DNA from: Pyxicephalus adspersus
Taxonomy: Eukaryota; Chordata; Amphibia; Anura; Pyxicephalidae
Assembly (NCBI RefSeq): GCF_032062135.1
Contig: NC_092858.1
Location: 168,088,950-168,152,949, forward strand
DNA length: 64,000 nucleotides
Direction of reading: 5' to 3'
Shown here: positions 39,591 through 49,310 of the stretch, piece by piece
How positions within the stretch are numbered: the first letter of the stretch is position 1
Layout of the letters: every line of letters starts with the position of its first letter
The notes under the pieces: generated by a model
What the model was told of the DNA's origin: nothing
The model's database searches: none
The model's input: the letters and a program-made list of their open reading frames with translations, nothing else
Position numbers and translations under genes: made by a program

Positions 39591-40691
39591 TGAAAAACAA
39601 CATTATCTGTGTATGAATAATGCAATTTTTTCCAGCATACAGTCTGTTCTCCTCTTTATAATTCATCCCCAGGTCTTTGGACCTAAAGAACTAAAAGTAT
39701 CCTCTCTGGAAAGAAATTGTCAACAAACACATTAGAAGTGCAGAGCTTTGACGATTGATCTGCAAATTTTTATTATAACTAGGTTCACTTATCACTTGCC
39801 CGTGAAAGTCTATATATCCTCCCTCCCGCTGACCTTTTCCTCAATAATGTTACGATCTTATCTCGTCCGTGAAAAATGGCTCAGAGTACCAAAAAAAAGC
39901 AGCTTGTTTATATGAGTTTTCCAAATGTTACTTCAGTTCGGGGAGCTTAAAATTGCTTGATGAATCTCTCCTTCTAAGACTTGTAATAACGTGAAAGAAC
40001 AGTCATATTTTTCCTCTGACATCTGAGAAATGGCTCCCTTAGAAGGCATCATGATTATTAAAGAACGGAACAATGGGAATGCATGAGGCTCCCTTTATAC
40101 CAATATATTTCTTTCCATAAAGCAAACTCTGCTCCGCAGCATATAATATATTGATTTGTTTCCTAGCAATTAACTAGGTGAACAAACTATTTGTACTTGT
40201 GCTGTTTTATTTCTTAATTAATGCCTTGCCGTCGGTGGTCATTTATTTGCTTTATTTATAGGAAAGGCTCCCTATTGAGAGTACCTATCGGCAATGAGTA
40301 TATCAGGAGTATGGCAAGTACAGCTGTTATTTAACCCTTTGGCTGCAGAACCAAGGTATATAGAAAAAAATAACCTCAAACCAATTTATACCTTTATACC
40401 ATACTAATGAGGGGAAACCTGTGTCCTAATCACTGCTTCTAGCTTTATACTACTCAGGCCAGCAATTGATCATTTGCCTTTCTCCCACATAGCCACAAAC
40501 CCAATTTGTCCCACCCTTTCCGCAATGTCAGATGGTCTTACAATATGCAAACCAGTTCAGCTTCATTGCTATATTATGCATTTTGTACATTTTCTGTCCT
40601 TTCCCCCTTAAATGTAATGAATGAGATCCACATGCACATCCCAATGAACAGCAGTGCAGTATTGTTGCATAACCCTAGGCAGCCATATCTG
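39591..40691. other. PCP4 intron 2, possible unique block
   Basis: 39730-40330 shows no repeat signature and contains several CpG-bearing words in AT-rich DNA. It is a candidate conserved non-coding element, unproven. Confidence 0.3.
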
Positions 40692-41017
40692 GTATTATTA
40701 TTATTATACAGTATTTATATAGCACCATAATATTAAACAGCACTGTACAATATCTGTAGTCATGTCACTAACTGTCCCTCAAAGGGGCTCACAATCTAAT
40801 GTCCCTACCATACTCATGTGTCTTTAATACAGTCTTAGGTCAATTTTTTTTTTTAGGGGGAAGCCAATTATCCTAACTGCATGTTTTTTGGGATGTGGGA
40901 GGAAACCCACGCAGACACCGGGAGAACCTGCAAACTCCATACAGATAGTGTCCTGGCCGAGATTCAAACGTGGGACCTAGCGCTACAAAGGCAGGAGTGC
41001 TAAGCCCTGAGCCCTGC
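40692..41017 (-). mobile_element. tRNA-derived SINE with L2-like tail, copy B
   Basis: Reverse-oriented near-complete copy: ATT-repeat tail at about 40692, GTCCCTCAAAGGGGCTCAC, then GATGTGGGAGGAAACCCACG and the tRNA-like head ending near 41017. It is abutted within about 20 bases by a palindromic element at 41039. Confidence 0.82.
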
Positions 41018-41038
41018 CCTACTTTATCTATACCCATT

Positions 41039-41220
41039 GGGCCTGATTTAATAATGCTCTATGAGACTGGAGAAGATAGACTATCATTGGGAACCTTGGT
41101 GATCCAGCAAAACAGCTGGCAAATGTTTTCAATTCTAGACCAGATCCATTCTATGTTTACTGGATCACTGCCGTTCTCTGAACATTGTTGTACTTCTCCA
41201 GTCCAGTCTTAAATCAAGCC
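41039..41220. mobile_element. Palindromic foldback element, shortened
   Basis: GGGCCTGATTTAATAATGCT at the left and CCAGTCTTAAATCAAGCC at the right, with part of the centre deleted (AGCAAAACAGCTGGCAAATG). Confidence 0.78.
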
Positions 41221-42294
41221 AGTGTATATATATTATAGAGGCACTTTGCTACATGACGGCAATTAAAGAAACTCGTACAATTATACGGCCTTAAGGAGAG
41301 AAGGTGGAGCTTCTTTGCAAAAATTAAATTGTTGCTGTCTTTTAAGACAAGTCAGAAATATTTACATGAAGTACAATTACTGAAAGGTCAACTTTGAAGA
41401 TCTGCAGATAGATTTGTCTGTTCTGCAGACAACCATGCAGTTCAGACCACCTGCAGTCGTGGTATAATTCCCTGCTGACTGGGCACGTTTGCACACATAA
41501 ATTCAAAGAGGATCAAACAATTCCCAGTTCAATGATTTGCTTCATTTTCACATCAAGCCCCTCATCGCTATTCACTGCCTAGGCCACCTTTAGACAGCCT
41601 GATATTTAATGCCAGCAATCGTTGAAGCCATACTGGAATCGTCACGTCAAATCTCTAGATACAGACACGGCAAACATTACAGGACTGCAGAGACTTCAAA
41701 TGGAAAAGTCAATGTTTATCCGAAATGATTAATGTGATTCCATCTCTATACTAAGCACTGATGTTTCGGTCTGCCAGAGGGGCACTTTTCGACATTGTGA
41801 ATTGCGAATCCATTCACATAAAACACTGGCAAATATTTCTGAAAATCAGTCTTCAGGACCAATAAACCTTGAAGATTGTTTATACAGAGAAGCTATTATT
41901 AACATTTAAAGAAATATACGTAAACTGGAGTTTGTCAGAGCTGTGGATATGTAGGGTAAGACAGTTATGACAAGGACTAACATTCTGATATACAAAACAG
42001 ACCTCATGTGGAGTGATCCCATTAAAAGACTGCGGGCAGACGCTCGTGGGCCAAAATTCCTGTTGGAGAGATTCCCCTGTCAATGTTTTTTTAATGGAAA
42101 GTTGACCTGCTCACACATGTTAACATAAAGTCATGCTAACAACCTTTCTGGAATAGATAAATAATGGTACATAAGAACTAATATTCCTTTCTAACAGAAA
42201 ATGCTAGTCCAGTTTTTAGCGAGAGTTGGCTACATTTGTGAGGACCTAAGTATTTGATCATAAAATCTTATATTATAGTCTAACTAAAACTTTT
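41221..42294. other. PCP4 intron 2, possible unique block
   Basis: 41250-41870 has no repeat signature, balanced composition and CTGCAG-rich words (GATCTGCAGATAG, TTCTGCAGACAACC). It is a candidate regulatory element for PCP4 or a neighbour. Confidence 0.3.
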
Positions 42295-42518
42295 GGACTG
42301 ATTTAATAAAGCTCCCCAAGGCTGGAGAGGATACACTTCCATCAGTGAAGCTGGGTGATCCAGCAAATCTTGAATGGATCTGGTCCAGGATTGAAAACAA
42401 ATGCTAGCAAATAGTAAATGACTTTGAAGAAATCCATTCTAGATTTGCTGGATCACCCAGCTTCACTGATAAAAGTGTATCCTCTCCAGCCTCATAGAGG
42501 TTTAATAAATCAGGCCCC
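42295..42518. mobile_element. Palindromic foldback element, best-preserved copy
   Basis: Arms of about 110 bases: GAGGATACACTTCCATCAGT pairs with CACTGATAAAAGTGTATCCTC, GAAGCTGGGTGATCCAGCAA pairs with TTGCTGGATCACCCAGCTTC, and the ends are GGACTGATTTAATAAAGC and GGTTTAATAAATCAGGCCCC. It differs from the other copies in the arm sequence, so it may be a subfamily. Confidence 0.86.
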
Positions 42519-43714
42519 TTGTGTTTTCTTTTCAGTTTTGGATAGAGTGGTGAGTGGTTAAAACCCAAAACTGAAAACAAAGGACAATCCAACATACTGA
42601 GTTAAAAAAAAAAACCTTTGATAAGTCTTATATAACATGTAAAATTAAAGATAATAAAAATTCTCTCTTTAGAATTTGGATAAACTATTTGTATATATAT
42701 TTTTATATATTGTTGTATTATTTAGAATAGTTAAAGCGTAACTCAAGACCTTATTAGTTGCCCATATGTTGTGTTTTTTTTTTTTGGGGGGGGGGTAAGT
42801 CAAATGGTCTTTGTTCTTTTTTCTTTGGTTGTTGGGGTCTCTCCCTCTTATCTGTACCAATACTGGCTTGTCTCTTTTATTTGTTGGCTTTCTAACACAC
42901 CATTAGATCATATTTTATATCATATTCATGGATTTTTAAAGGGTATTTCCAGTTCACTCGCCTAATATGTCATTAGGTGCCACCAAGAGAAAAGTTGATT
43001 TCTAAAGTGGCCAAGAAGTTTTCCAAAAAGAAGGATTTGCATAAAAAATACTATGGTTTGTATTGATAGGAGGAAGGAGGAGTTCCTAGGCCCCAATGCT
43101 CCTTTGTAAAGTAGAAATTTCTACCCCAATGTGAAATTTTAGTTACAGAAAAAGCCTGGATGGTTGTTCAGCCTGTGGATTCTCATGTATAATTATTTAA
43201 TTCCACAGCAGCTCTTGATGCTAGTAGTAAGATACCCCGGGGGTAATATTAATCACCTGTACAGAGAGGAACACACACACCTTTCCAGACTGGGCTGATA
43301 ATATAGTCACAAATCAATACTTGGGTACAATACACAATCTCTGCAGGATTCTGCAAATAAAACCAATGCAAATATCCGCAACCTATCATGTTTCCATAAG
43401 CAAATAGAAAGCATCCATTACTCTGACTAGTGTTTGAATATATTTACATAGGAACATTAAAATAAATCTGATACATTCTATCTAAACAGAAAATACTTAG
43501 TAAGTCATAATTCTGTAAATGACTGAGAGAGATGGAAGAAGGTAATCACTAGGGTTTCAGTGGAGATGATAAAGTAAACTTCCTGTTGTAAGTATTCTTC
43601 TTTCTAATAAATTACTCAACAAATAAAATAAAAACATTGCTTTTGTATTTTGCAATACTCACCCAATCTCTGGCCATGTTATTCTACACTGGTATCCTTT
43701 AATATTATGAACTT
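42519..43714. other. PCP4 intron 2, unassigned
   Basis: AT-rich. A T-run followed by a G-run at 42774-42796 is the only simple feature. No gene seen. Confidence 0.45.
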
Positions 43715-44013
43715 GAATTCATATAGTGTCAATATATTTATTACACAGCACTTTACAAAATCCTTTGGCATATCACTAGCTGTCCCTCACAATGACATTC
43801 TAATGTCCCTACCATCTCATTAACACAGTCTTAGGCCAATTGGGGGGGGGAAGCAAATTAACCTAACTGCATGTTTTTGGAATGTGGGAGTAAACCCGCT
43901 CAAACACAGGGAGAACCTGCAAATTCCATGAAGAAAATGTCCTGGCCGAGATTGGAACCTGGGACCTAGAGCAGCAAAGGCCAGCGTGCTAACCACTGAG
44001 CCACATGCTGCCC
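43715..44013 (-). mobile_element. tRNA-derived SINE with L2-like tail, copy C
   Basis: Reverse-oriented copy with a clear head: GTGCTAACCACTGAGCCACA is the reverse complement of the tRNA A-box region, and GGAACCTGGGACCTAGAG covers the B box. The 3' tail is more diverged (AGCACTTTACAAA). Confidence 0.82.
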
Positions 44014-44577
44014 ATAAGATGAATGATAGCCAGAATTATTCATGTAAGCCAAGGCTATTATGGGCATACACCCTATAGGCGTATCATGAAGCTGTTCACA
44101 CTGCTCACACCAACACATTTATGGCCTTATGGCTGTTACCCCCCACATAGGTTTTTATCTTCAAGCTTTATTCAGTAGCAACATACCAACCAATTCTTCT
44201 ACTTTTCCCACTCTTCATTCTGCATTTATTTCTCTTGGACTCTCTAACACCTTAAAGCTTCAGGACCAATATGGGGATCTTCTGCTTGTAGCCCGGGACT
44301 AACATCAGGGAATACGAGGGATGTTTCTGTACCAGGTCCTAAGCAAAAGAGCTTGACTTTTTAGACATAAGGAAGTGGGGCCAAGAAGCTTATTTAATAG
44401 GTGTCGCAAACATTTCTGATAGTGGTCCTCTTGTAGTCCTTCTGTTTTTACTGTTTTGCATGCCCATGCTCCATAAACTACAGACCCCAATCCTTAATAA
44501 AATTAGCTTTAGCTGAAAATAAAAAATGCCACCAGCTCCAAAAAACTTTGTTTATTTTATTCTCCCTAACCACTGCA

Positions 44578-44580
<3 letters not shown>

Positions 44581-44627
<47 letters not shown>

Positions 44628-44657
44628 ATATATATATATATATATAAAAATATATTC
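44581..44657. repeat. (AT)n microsatellite
   Basis: An almost pure AT dinucleotide run of about 75 bases, broken once by TTATAATA. The Tyr-Ile repeat in the overlapping open frame comes from it. Confidence 0.95.
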
Positions 44658-44934
44658 TTGTTCTTTTCCATCTATGGCTTAATGGAGCGCATAGTGATTG
44701 TTCAAAAAGCAAGAGCAGAAAATCACTGACAAGAAACTTTAGAGAGATAAGACACTGAATGAGGAAGAGCTGACCTTGGATGATGAAGTGGTTTATTCAG
44801 ATACCAGTGCATCAGGAAAACATGAGCAACCTCAGCTGATTCTATAACGCCTTGTACAGACACAGAACACTTCAACACTCAGTATTATTTTACTGATGGA
44901 TCAGTTCATAATATAACTTTTATACAAACAAAAA

Positions 44935-45780
44935 CCACTATAACACCTAGAGATCTCAAAAAACCTGACGTGACCGTAATACAATTTTATTATACTCTAT
45001 ACATAGAAGACGGCACCCCCAACCAATGACCCACAACTGAACATGATCATAATGCAAGGTATATTACACACATTACATAGAACTCTACACCTTCAATATC
45101 ACTTACTAGTGGACATGACTATAGAACAAACCGTTTACACTCCACTGTATGAACCCAACACTTCCAACATGACTGAACAAAGAACATATTACACTTCTTT
45201 TGCACTTTACATAAAAAACTACACCCCAAACATTCCCCACCACCATACATGATCATAACAAAATTCTTTTACACACATCGGTCACTACACCTTCAACATG
45301 ACTTATCACTGTATATAATAATGAAATTCTATTACACTTTATACATAGGACACTACACCTCCAACATGAGTGACCACTGGATATGATCATAATACAATTT
45401 TATGTTACTGTATACACGGAACACTACAACATCACTGTCCACTGGACATGACATTAATACAATTCTACACATAGACACACAACATTATTACAGTTCTATG
45501 TCATCCTACAAATAGAATGCAACACCTCCAACATGACCAACCACTGGATGTGATCATAATTCTATGTCATCCTTTAGACAGAACACTACATACATACATA
45601 CACTTCCAACATTAAACCAACATATTGACCTCCAACATAATCGACCACTGGGCATATTTATAATACATTTCCATTGAACTCTATGTGGAACGCTACACAC
45701 CCAGCATGACCAACCAAGAAAGCACCCCTGGCATGATAAATCACTTGATAATACCCTAATACAGTTGTACCACACTATAG
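44935..45780. repeat. Degenerate minisatellite, roughly 65-105-bp spacing
   Basis: The elements CTCCAACATGA, CCACTGGACATGATCATAAT, ACAATTCTATTACACT and TACATAGAACACTACACC recur in the same order many times. CCACTGG alone falls at 45374, 45439, 45541 and 45644. The array is old and irregular, and short threonine-rich open frames over it are not genes. Confidence 0.72.
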
Positions 45781-46680
45781 AGAAATACTCTGTACTAGAC
45801 CTCTGATGCAGTCCTTGTGCATCCCTCATCATGTCAATTAGCCAATGAATGCTACGTTCATCCAGGAATGACATTGCTAATATAAAGCTACACTCTGCCC
45901 AGTTCCAGGCTGGAAGCACATGGGTTGGTTCTCATCTCAGCATTATGTGAATAATGGGTTAGATGAAGATTACTTGCGTTTCAACATGACCTGACCACCC
46001 AACATGACCATAACAAAATTCTGTTGCATTCTGTAGAAGCATACAGTTTTAAATATTCTAGTACAAGCAAAGTTGAATTTCTTTATCTACAGACAGTACA
46101 CTATTGCTTTATCTACAGACAATACACTTTTATCCTATCCGGAATTGAGGTTTACAGGCTAAATGTGGTGGTAATATAAAGATCCTTTGCCTTTACCTAT
46201 AGTAGAATATAATGCAACATAATTAAATTAAGGAGTTGCCAAATAGACCCTGGCATTTTTGTGCAGATTAGACTATAAAGGCAAGCACTTGGTCTCCAGT
46301 ATTTAAAAAATGTATTTTTTTCTACAATGCAGCTTCTGCCAATGGGAGATTAGACATTGAATCTGCACCGGACAATGTAAGTCAGACCCATATCTCAGCA
46401 AACAGCCCTGCTCATGGGCACTGCTGACTGAAGGGCTATATTGTAAGTTGGATGTTGGCAGAGAGGCCACTACTTCCAAATAGAAAGCAAGCATCTTTCT
46501 CTCCCGCATTCAGAAGGTCATGTTTATTCATCAGTCCCTCAGTAAGTATCGGAGCCAGAGGTAGACAGCCAAACAGTAATTTTAGAAGGAGGTCATCGAT
46601 GGGTTCCACCATATTTCTTTACAGGTACAGCCTTCCATTAAATATTCAATTTAATACCAAAATACAAAGCACAATCTTAC

Positions 46681-46732
46681 CATTCCCACCTGATTTGTTG
46701 TCCTTGCCACTTGTTGGTCCAGAACTCTGTCT
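46681..46732 (-). CDS. PCP4: PCP4 (PEP-19) exon 2
   Basis: Fifty-two bases on the minus strand encode RQSSGPTSGKDNKSGGN plus the first base of an Asp codon. This corresponds to human residues 4-20 (RQGAGATNGKDKTSGEN), with the same length and the same GKD core. The acceptor is TTATTGTTTATAG and the donor is G|GTAAGATTG, both good. The exon ends in phase 1 and exon 3 resumes in phase 1, so the join makes N-D-D-Q-K-K without a gap. The acceptor could slip two bases (TATAG or TATAGAG), but only the first choice keeps the expected Arg codon in phase 0 after a Met-Ser-Glu exon. Exon 1, expected to hold the 5' UTR and about three codons, was not found between 46733 and 64000. It probably lies beyond the window end, as human introns in this gene are also tens of kilobases long. 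Confidence 0.93.
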
Positions 46733-47513
46733 CTATAAACAATAAAAGGAAAAAGAATTTTAGTTCAAATATCTTTATCAGCAAAACAAATTAAAATGCA
46801 GATACATTAGCATTTATATTGTTTTCTCTTGGTAGAAAGTAAAACATACTGACTATAAAACATGATAGAAGACATACTTTATTTCTAATGCAGTAACTCC
46901 TGGGCGCATTGTTCTAGGCTACGTGGAGTCAAATTTAAATCAAACCTTGCAAAAAAATGCAAGATCTTTTTATACTATCTGAGCCCCATGTTGTTGGTAG
47001 AGCAACCATAAACCCAACAAGAAGATGAAACTAACACCTTATCAGTAAGTGGGCTGAGTTATCCTGGGCTTTATTAAGACTGGTGCCAGCTGACTGAAAT
47101 GGGAAGTCGTTGGCTACAACTCACTAAGCTGAAAAGACTTTTTCTTCAGAAGAGGTCTACCTGATCCAGGAGACAAACCTCTATGATCGGATGCAGTACA
47201 GGATTGCCAATAATAAATAACATTTTCTTGTTTTTTACAATAATTCTTAACCTGCAGTACACTTCCTTATTCCAGCAAATGGTACAACTGAAGGGGCCCT
47301 TTTAGTAAATGCAACTGGGAGTAGTCATGGACATGCTCATGCACATTGCCTATTTTCTGTATTGAGTAGGCATCCAACATTAAAATACATATGATGAAAC
47401 AAAAAGATCCATGCACTCCAGTCCATCAGGAAGGGCAGTGCTTGTGTTCAGAAGTTTGTGGTATGCCATAGCCACCCTTATACAGTTTGAAATGTTTATT
47501 GAAGTTTCCAGGA

Positions 47514-47553
47514 TATCCAATGTGTTTTAGGCATCTGCCTACTCTTCATCAGG
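47514..47553 (-). repeat. CCTGATGAAG hairpin motif, copy 3
   Basis: On the minus strand: CCTGATGAAGAGTAGGCAGA followed by TGCCTAAAACACATTGG. GTAGGCA and TGCCTA form the stem. Confidence 0.55.
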
Positions 47554-48141
47554 ACTGTAACCAAAAGTAACTTAGAGCTGGAGCTGATTGGTCAACCTAA
47601 GTAACAACCCACATGGTGTAAAACATTTCTTTGCGTATAAGTTCTATTCTTCCTGATGAAATGCAGTATTTTAATAATTTTATTTATCCAAATCCAATAT
47701 CTGCAAAAAGTATTTTTACTTCTGATAGAACCCATACAGTTCCTCAAAAATTGTTACTCCAAACAATCATTTGTAATGATTTCAGGTCACAGTTTTAGGC
47801 ACAATTGCTGTACACACAGGCTCCCAATTACCGGTGTGGTGTTCCCGGATTGTCCGTGGGGTAATATTATGAAAGGATAAACAGTTTTGCTGCTGTGTAG
47901 GAGGACACATCATTTGTGAACAGCTCCAAGGTATATTAATGTTTAATAGGCTGCTATAGCACAGCCTGGGAAACTCCCTGAAGAGGACCGCAATTATATA
48001 AGAATACTAATTTTGTTAGTGACATTCGCTTGCTACTGAAAAAGTAACTTAAACCAAATTATGTTTTGCCCATGAGGGGCAAATCAACAGATTTGCCTTA
48101 ATGCCCCCTTTCCAGCAGTGTAAATCTTTCCTAGGATCCCC

Positions 48142-48232
48142 TGTTGCTCTGTGCTGGGGAGAGTGCTGTGCAAGCTCCAACTGTAGGTACTCCTAGCTTG
48201 CACAGGACTCTCCCCACCCACATGAGACAGCA
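48142..48232. repeat. Long imperfect hairpin, miRNA-precursor-like
   Basis: 48156-48176 (GGGGAGAGTGCTGTGCAAGC plus T) pairs with 48195-48215 with a single mismatch over 21 bases. The pairing extends imperfectly outward (GTTGCTCTGTG with CATGAGACAGC), and the loop is 18 bases. It probably belongs to a dispersed repeat at about 48065-48350. It sits in PCP4 intron 1, and both strands can fold. Confidence 0.6.
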
Positions 48233-48674
48233 CTGAGCCAATCACCCAGCACCAGTACTGTCACATGGGAGGAAGGCGGTGATCACATTGTATTTTTTGG
48301 ACATTAAAGTTAACCTGCAGTTTTTCTGCATTGGCAAAAACTGGTTCACTTTAGGGGATGTTTTACTTTGTTAAACCAATTATTCAATTTTAATTTAGCT
48401 GCATTTTCTTTTAAGACTGAGACATGGGTTTGCTTTAAAGATGCAATCTAATCAATCATGCAAATACTTCATTTACTATACACTATAACACTAGTGTTAT
48501 TAGAAGGAGAGGATAGTATTGGCAACCTCCATATTTTTTGGAGTAGAGGTTCCCCATTTCAATTTGGGAAAATTAATTCTGATTTGTCTTTTCCAACAGT
48601 CAGTGGTTCCTCCCTCTGACCCCTACATCACTATTGTATCCTATAGTGTTAAAGTTTGGCAAGAGGGTACTACA

Positions 48675-49310
48675 GGTAGTCCTCGAGTTAAGATGGGGAT
48701 GGGCTAGGACGACCCCATCGTAACTTGAAAATATCATAGTCAGAAACTGGCTTAATCTACCTGCGGGTCCTATAGAATGTTTATATAGAAAGTTTAATCC
48801 TACTTTCTGCTCATTTAAAAGATCACTCAAAACCCATTTTTTCAAACTTGCCTACCCAGCTTCTTCTGTCATTTGAAACCATCACTACTTCCCACACTAC
48901 ATATCTCCCATCCTTTTGTGTGTGAAATTCCCCCACCTACTAGATTGTAAGCTCTTCGGGGCAGGGTCCTCTCCTCCTGTATCACTGTCTGTATTAGTCT
49001 GTCATTTGCAATCCCTATTTAATGTACAGCGCTGCCTAATATGTTGGCGCTATATAAATCCTGTTTAATAATAATAATAATAATAATGTTGATCAGTATG
49101 GAGTGGTACTGTATACTTAAATTTTGTCAATCGCTGGCAAGAGTGAGGCATCTCAAAAGGCGGGAGATGTGTACATCCCATCATCATTCCCAATATATCG
49201 TACCACATACAGTGTTACGTTTTGCCTTCCACGCGAAACTTCCGTATCAGTATCGTCGTCGTAAATTCAAATTATCGTAGCTCGAACCATCGTAAGTTGG
49301 AGTGCTACTT
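48675..49310. mobile_element. Inverted-repeat element hosting a nested L2 insertion
   Basis: The left end GGTAGTCCTCGAGTTAAGAT followed by GGGGATGG, and the right end CCATCGTAAGTTGGAGTGCT then ACTT, are imperfect inverted repeats. Related internal pieces are CCCATCGTAACTTG (left) and CGTAGCTCGAACCATCGTAA (right). The L2 3' end at 48746-49087 sits within, so this element is the older of the two. Superfamily not determined. Confidence 0.55.
48746..49087 (+). mobile_element. L2-type LINE 3' end (short)
   Basis: The plus strand encodes FNPTFCSFKRSLKTHFFKLA and a stop, matching the last codons of the L2 copy at 61655-62053 (APTFCSFKRALKTHFFKLA). The shared 3' UTR follows (TTGTAAGCTCTTCGGGGCAG, TGTACAGCGCTGCCTAATAT, GTTGGCGCTATATAAATCC), ending in an AAT repeat. 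It lies inside a separate inverted-repeat element (48675-49310), which fixes the order of insertion. Confidence 0.88.

Larger units (their letters stand above)
45781..48064. other. Around PCP4 exon 2: flanking intron sequence
   Basis: Apart from exon 2 and the hairpin motif at 47514, no element is recognised. 46310-46600 has moderate composition and overlapping open frames on both strands that are not convincing. Confidence 0.4.

Noticed and set aside
44526..44729. Open frame with Tyr-Ile repeats
   Set aside because: Produced by the (AT)n microsatellite.
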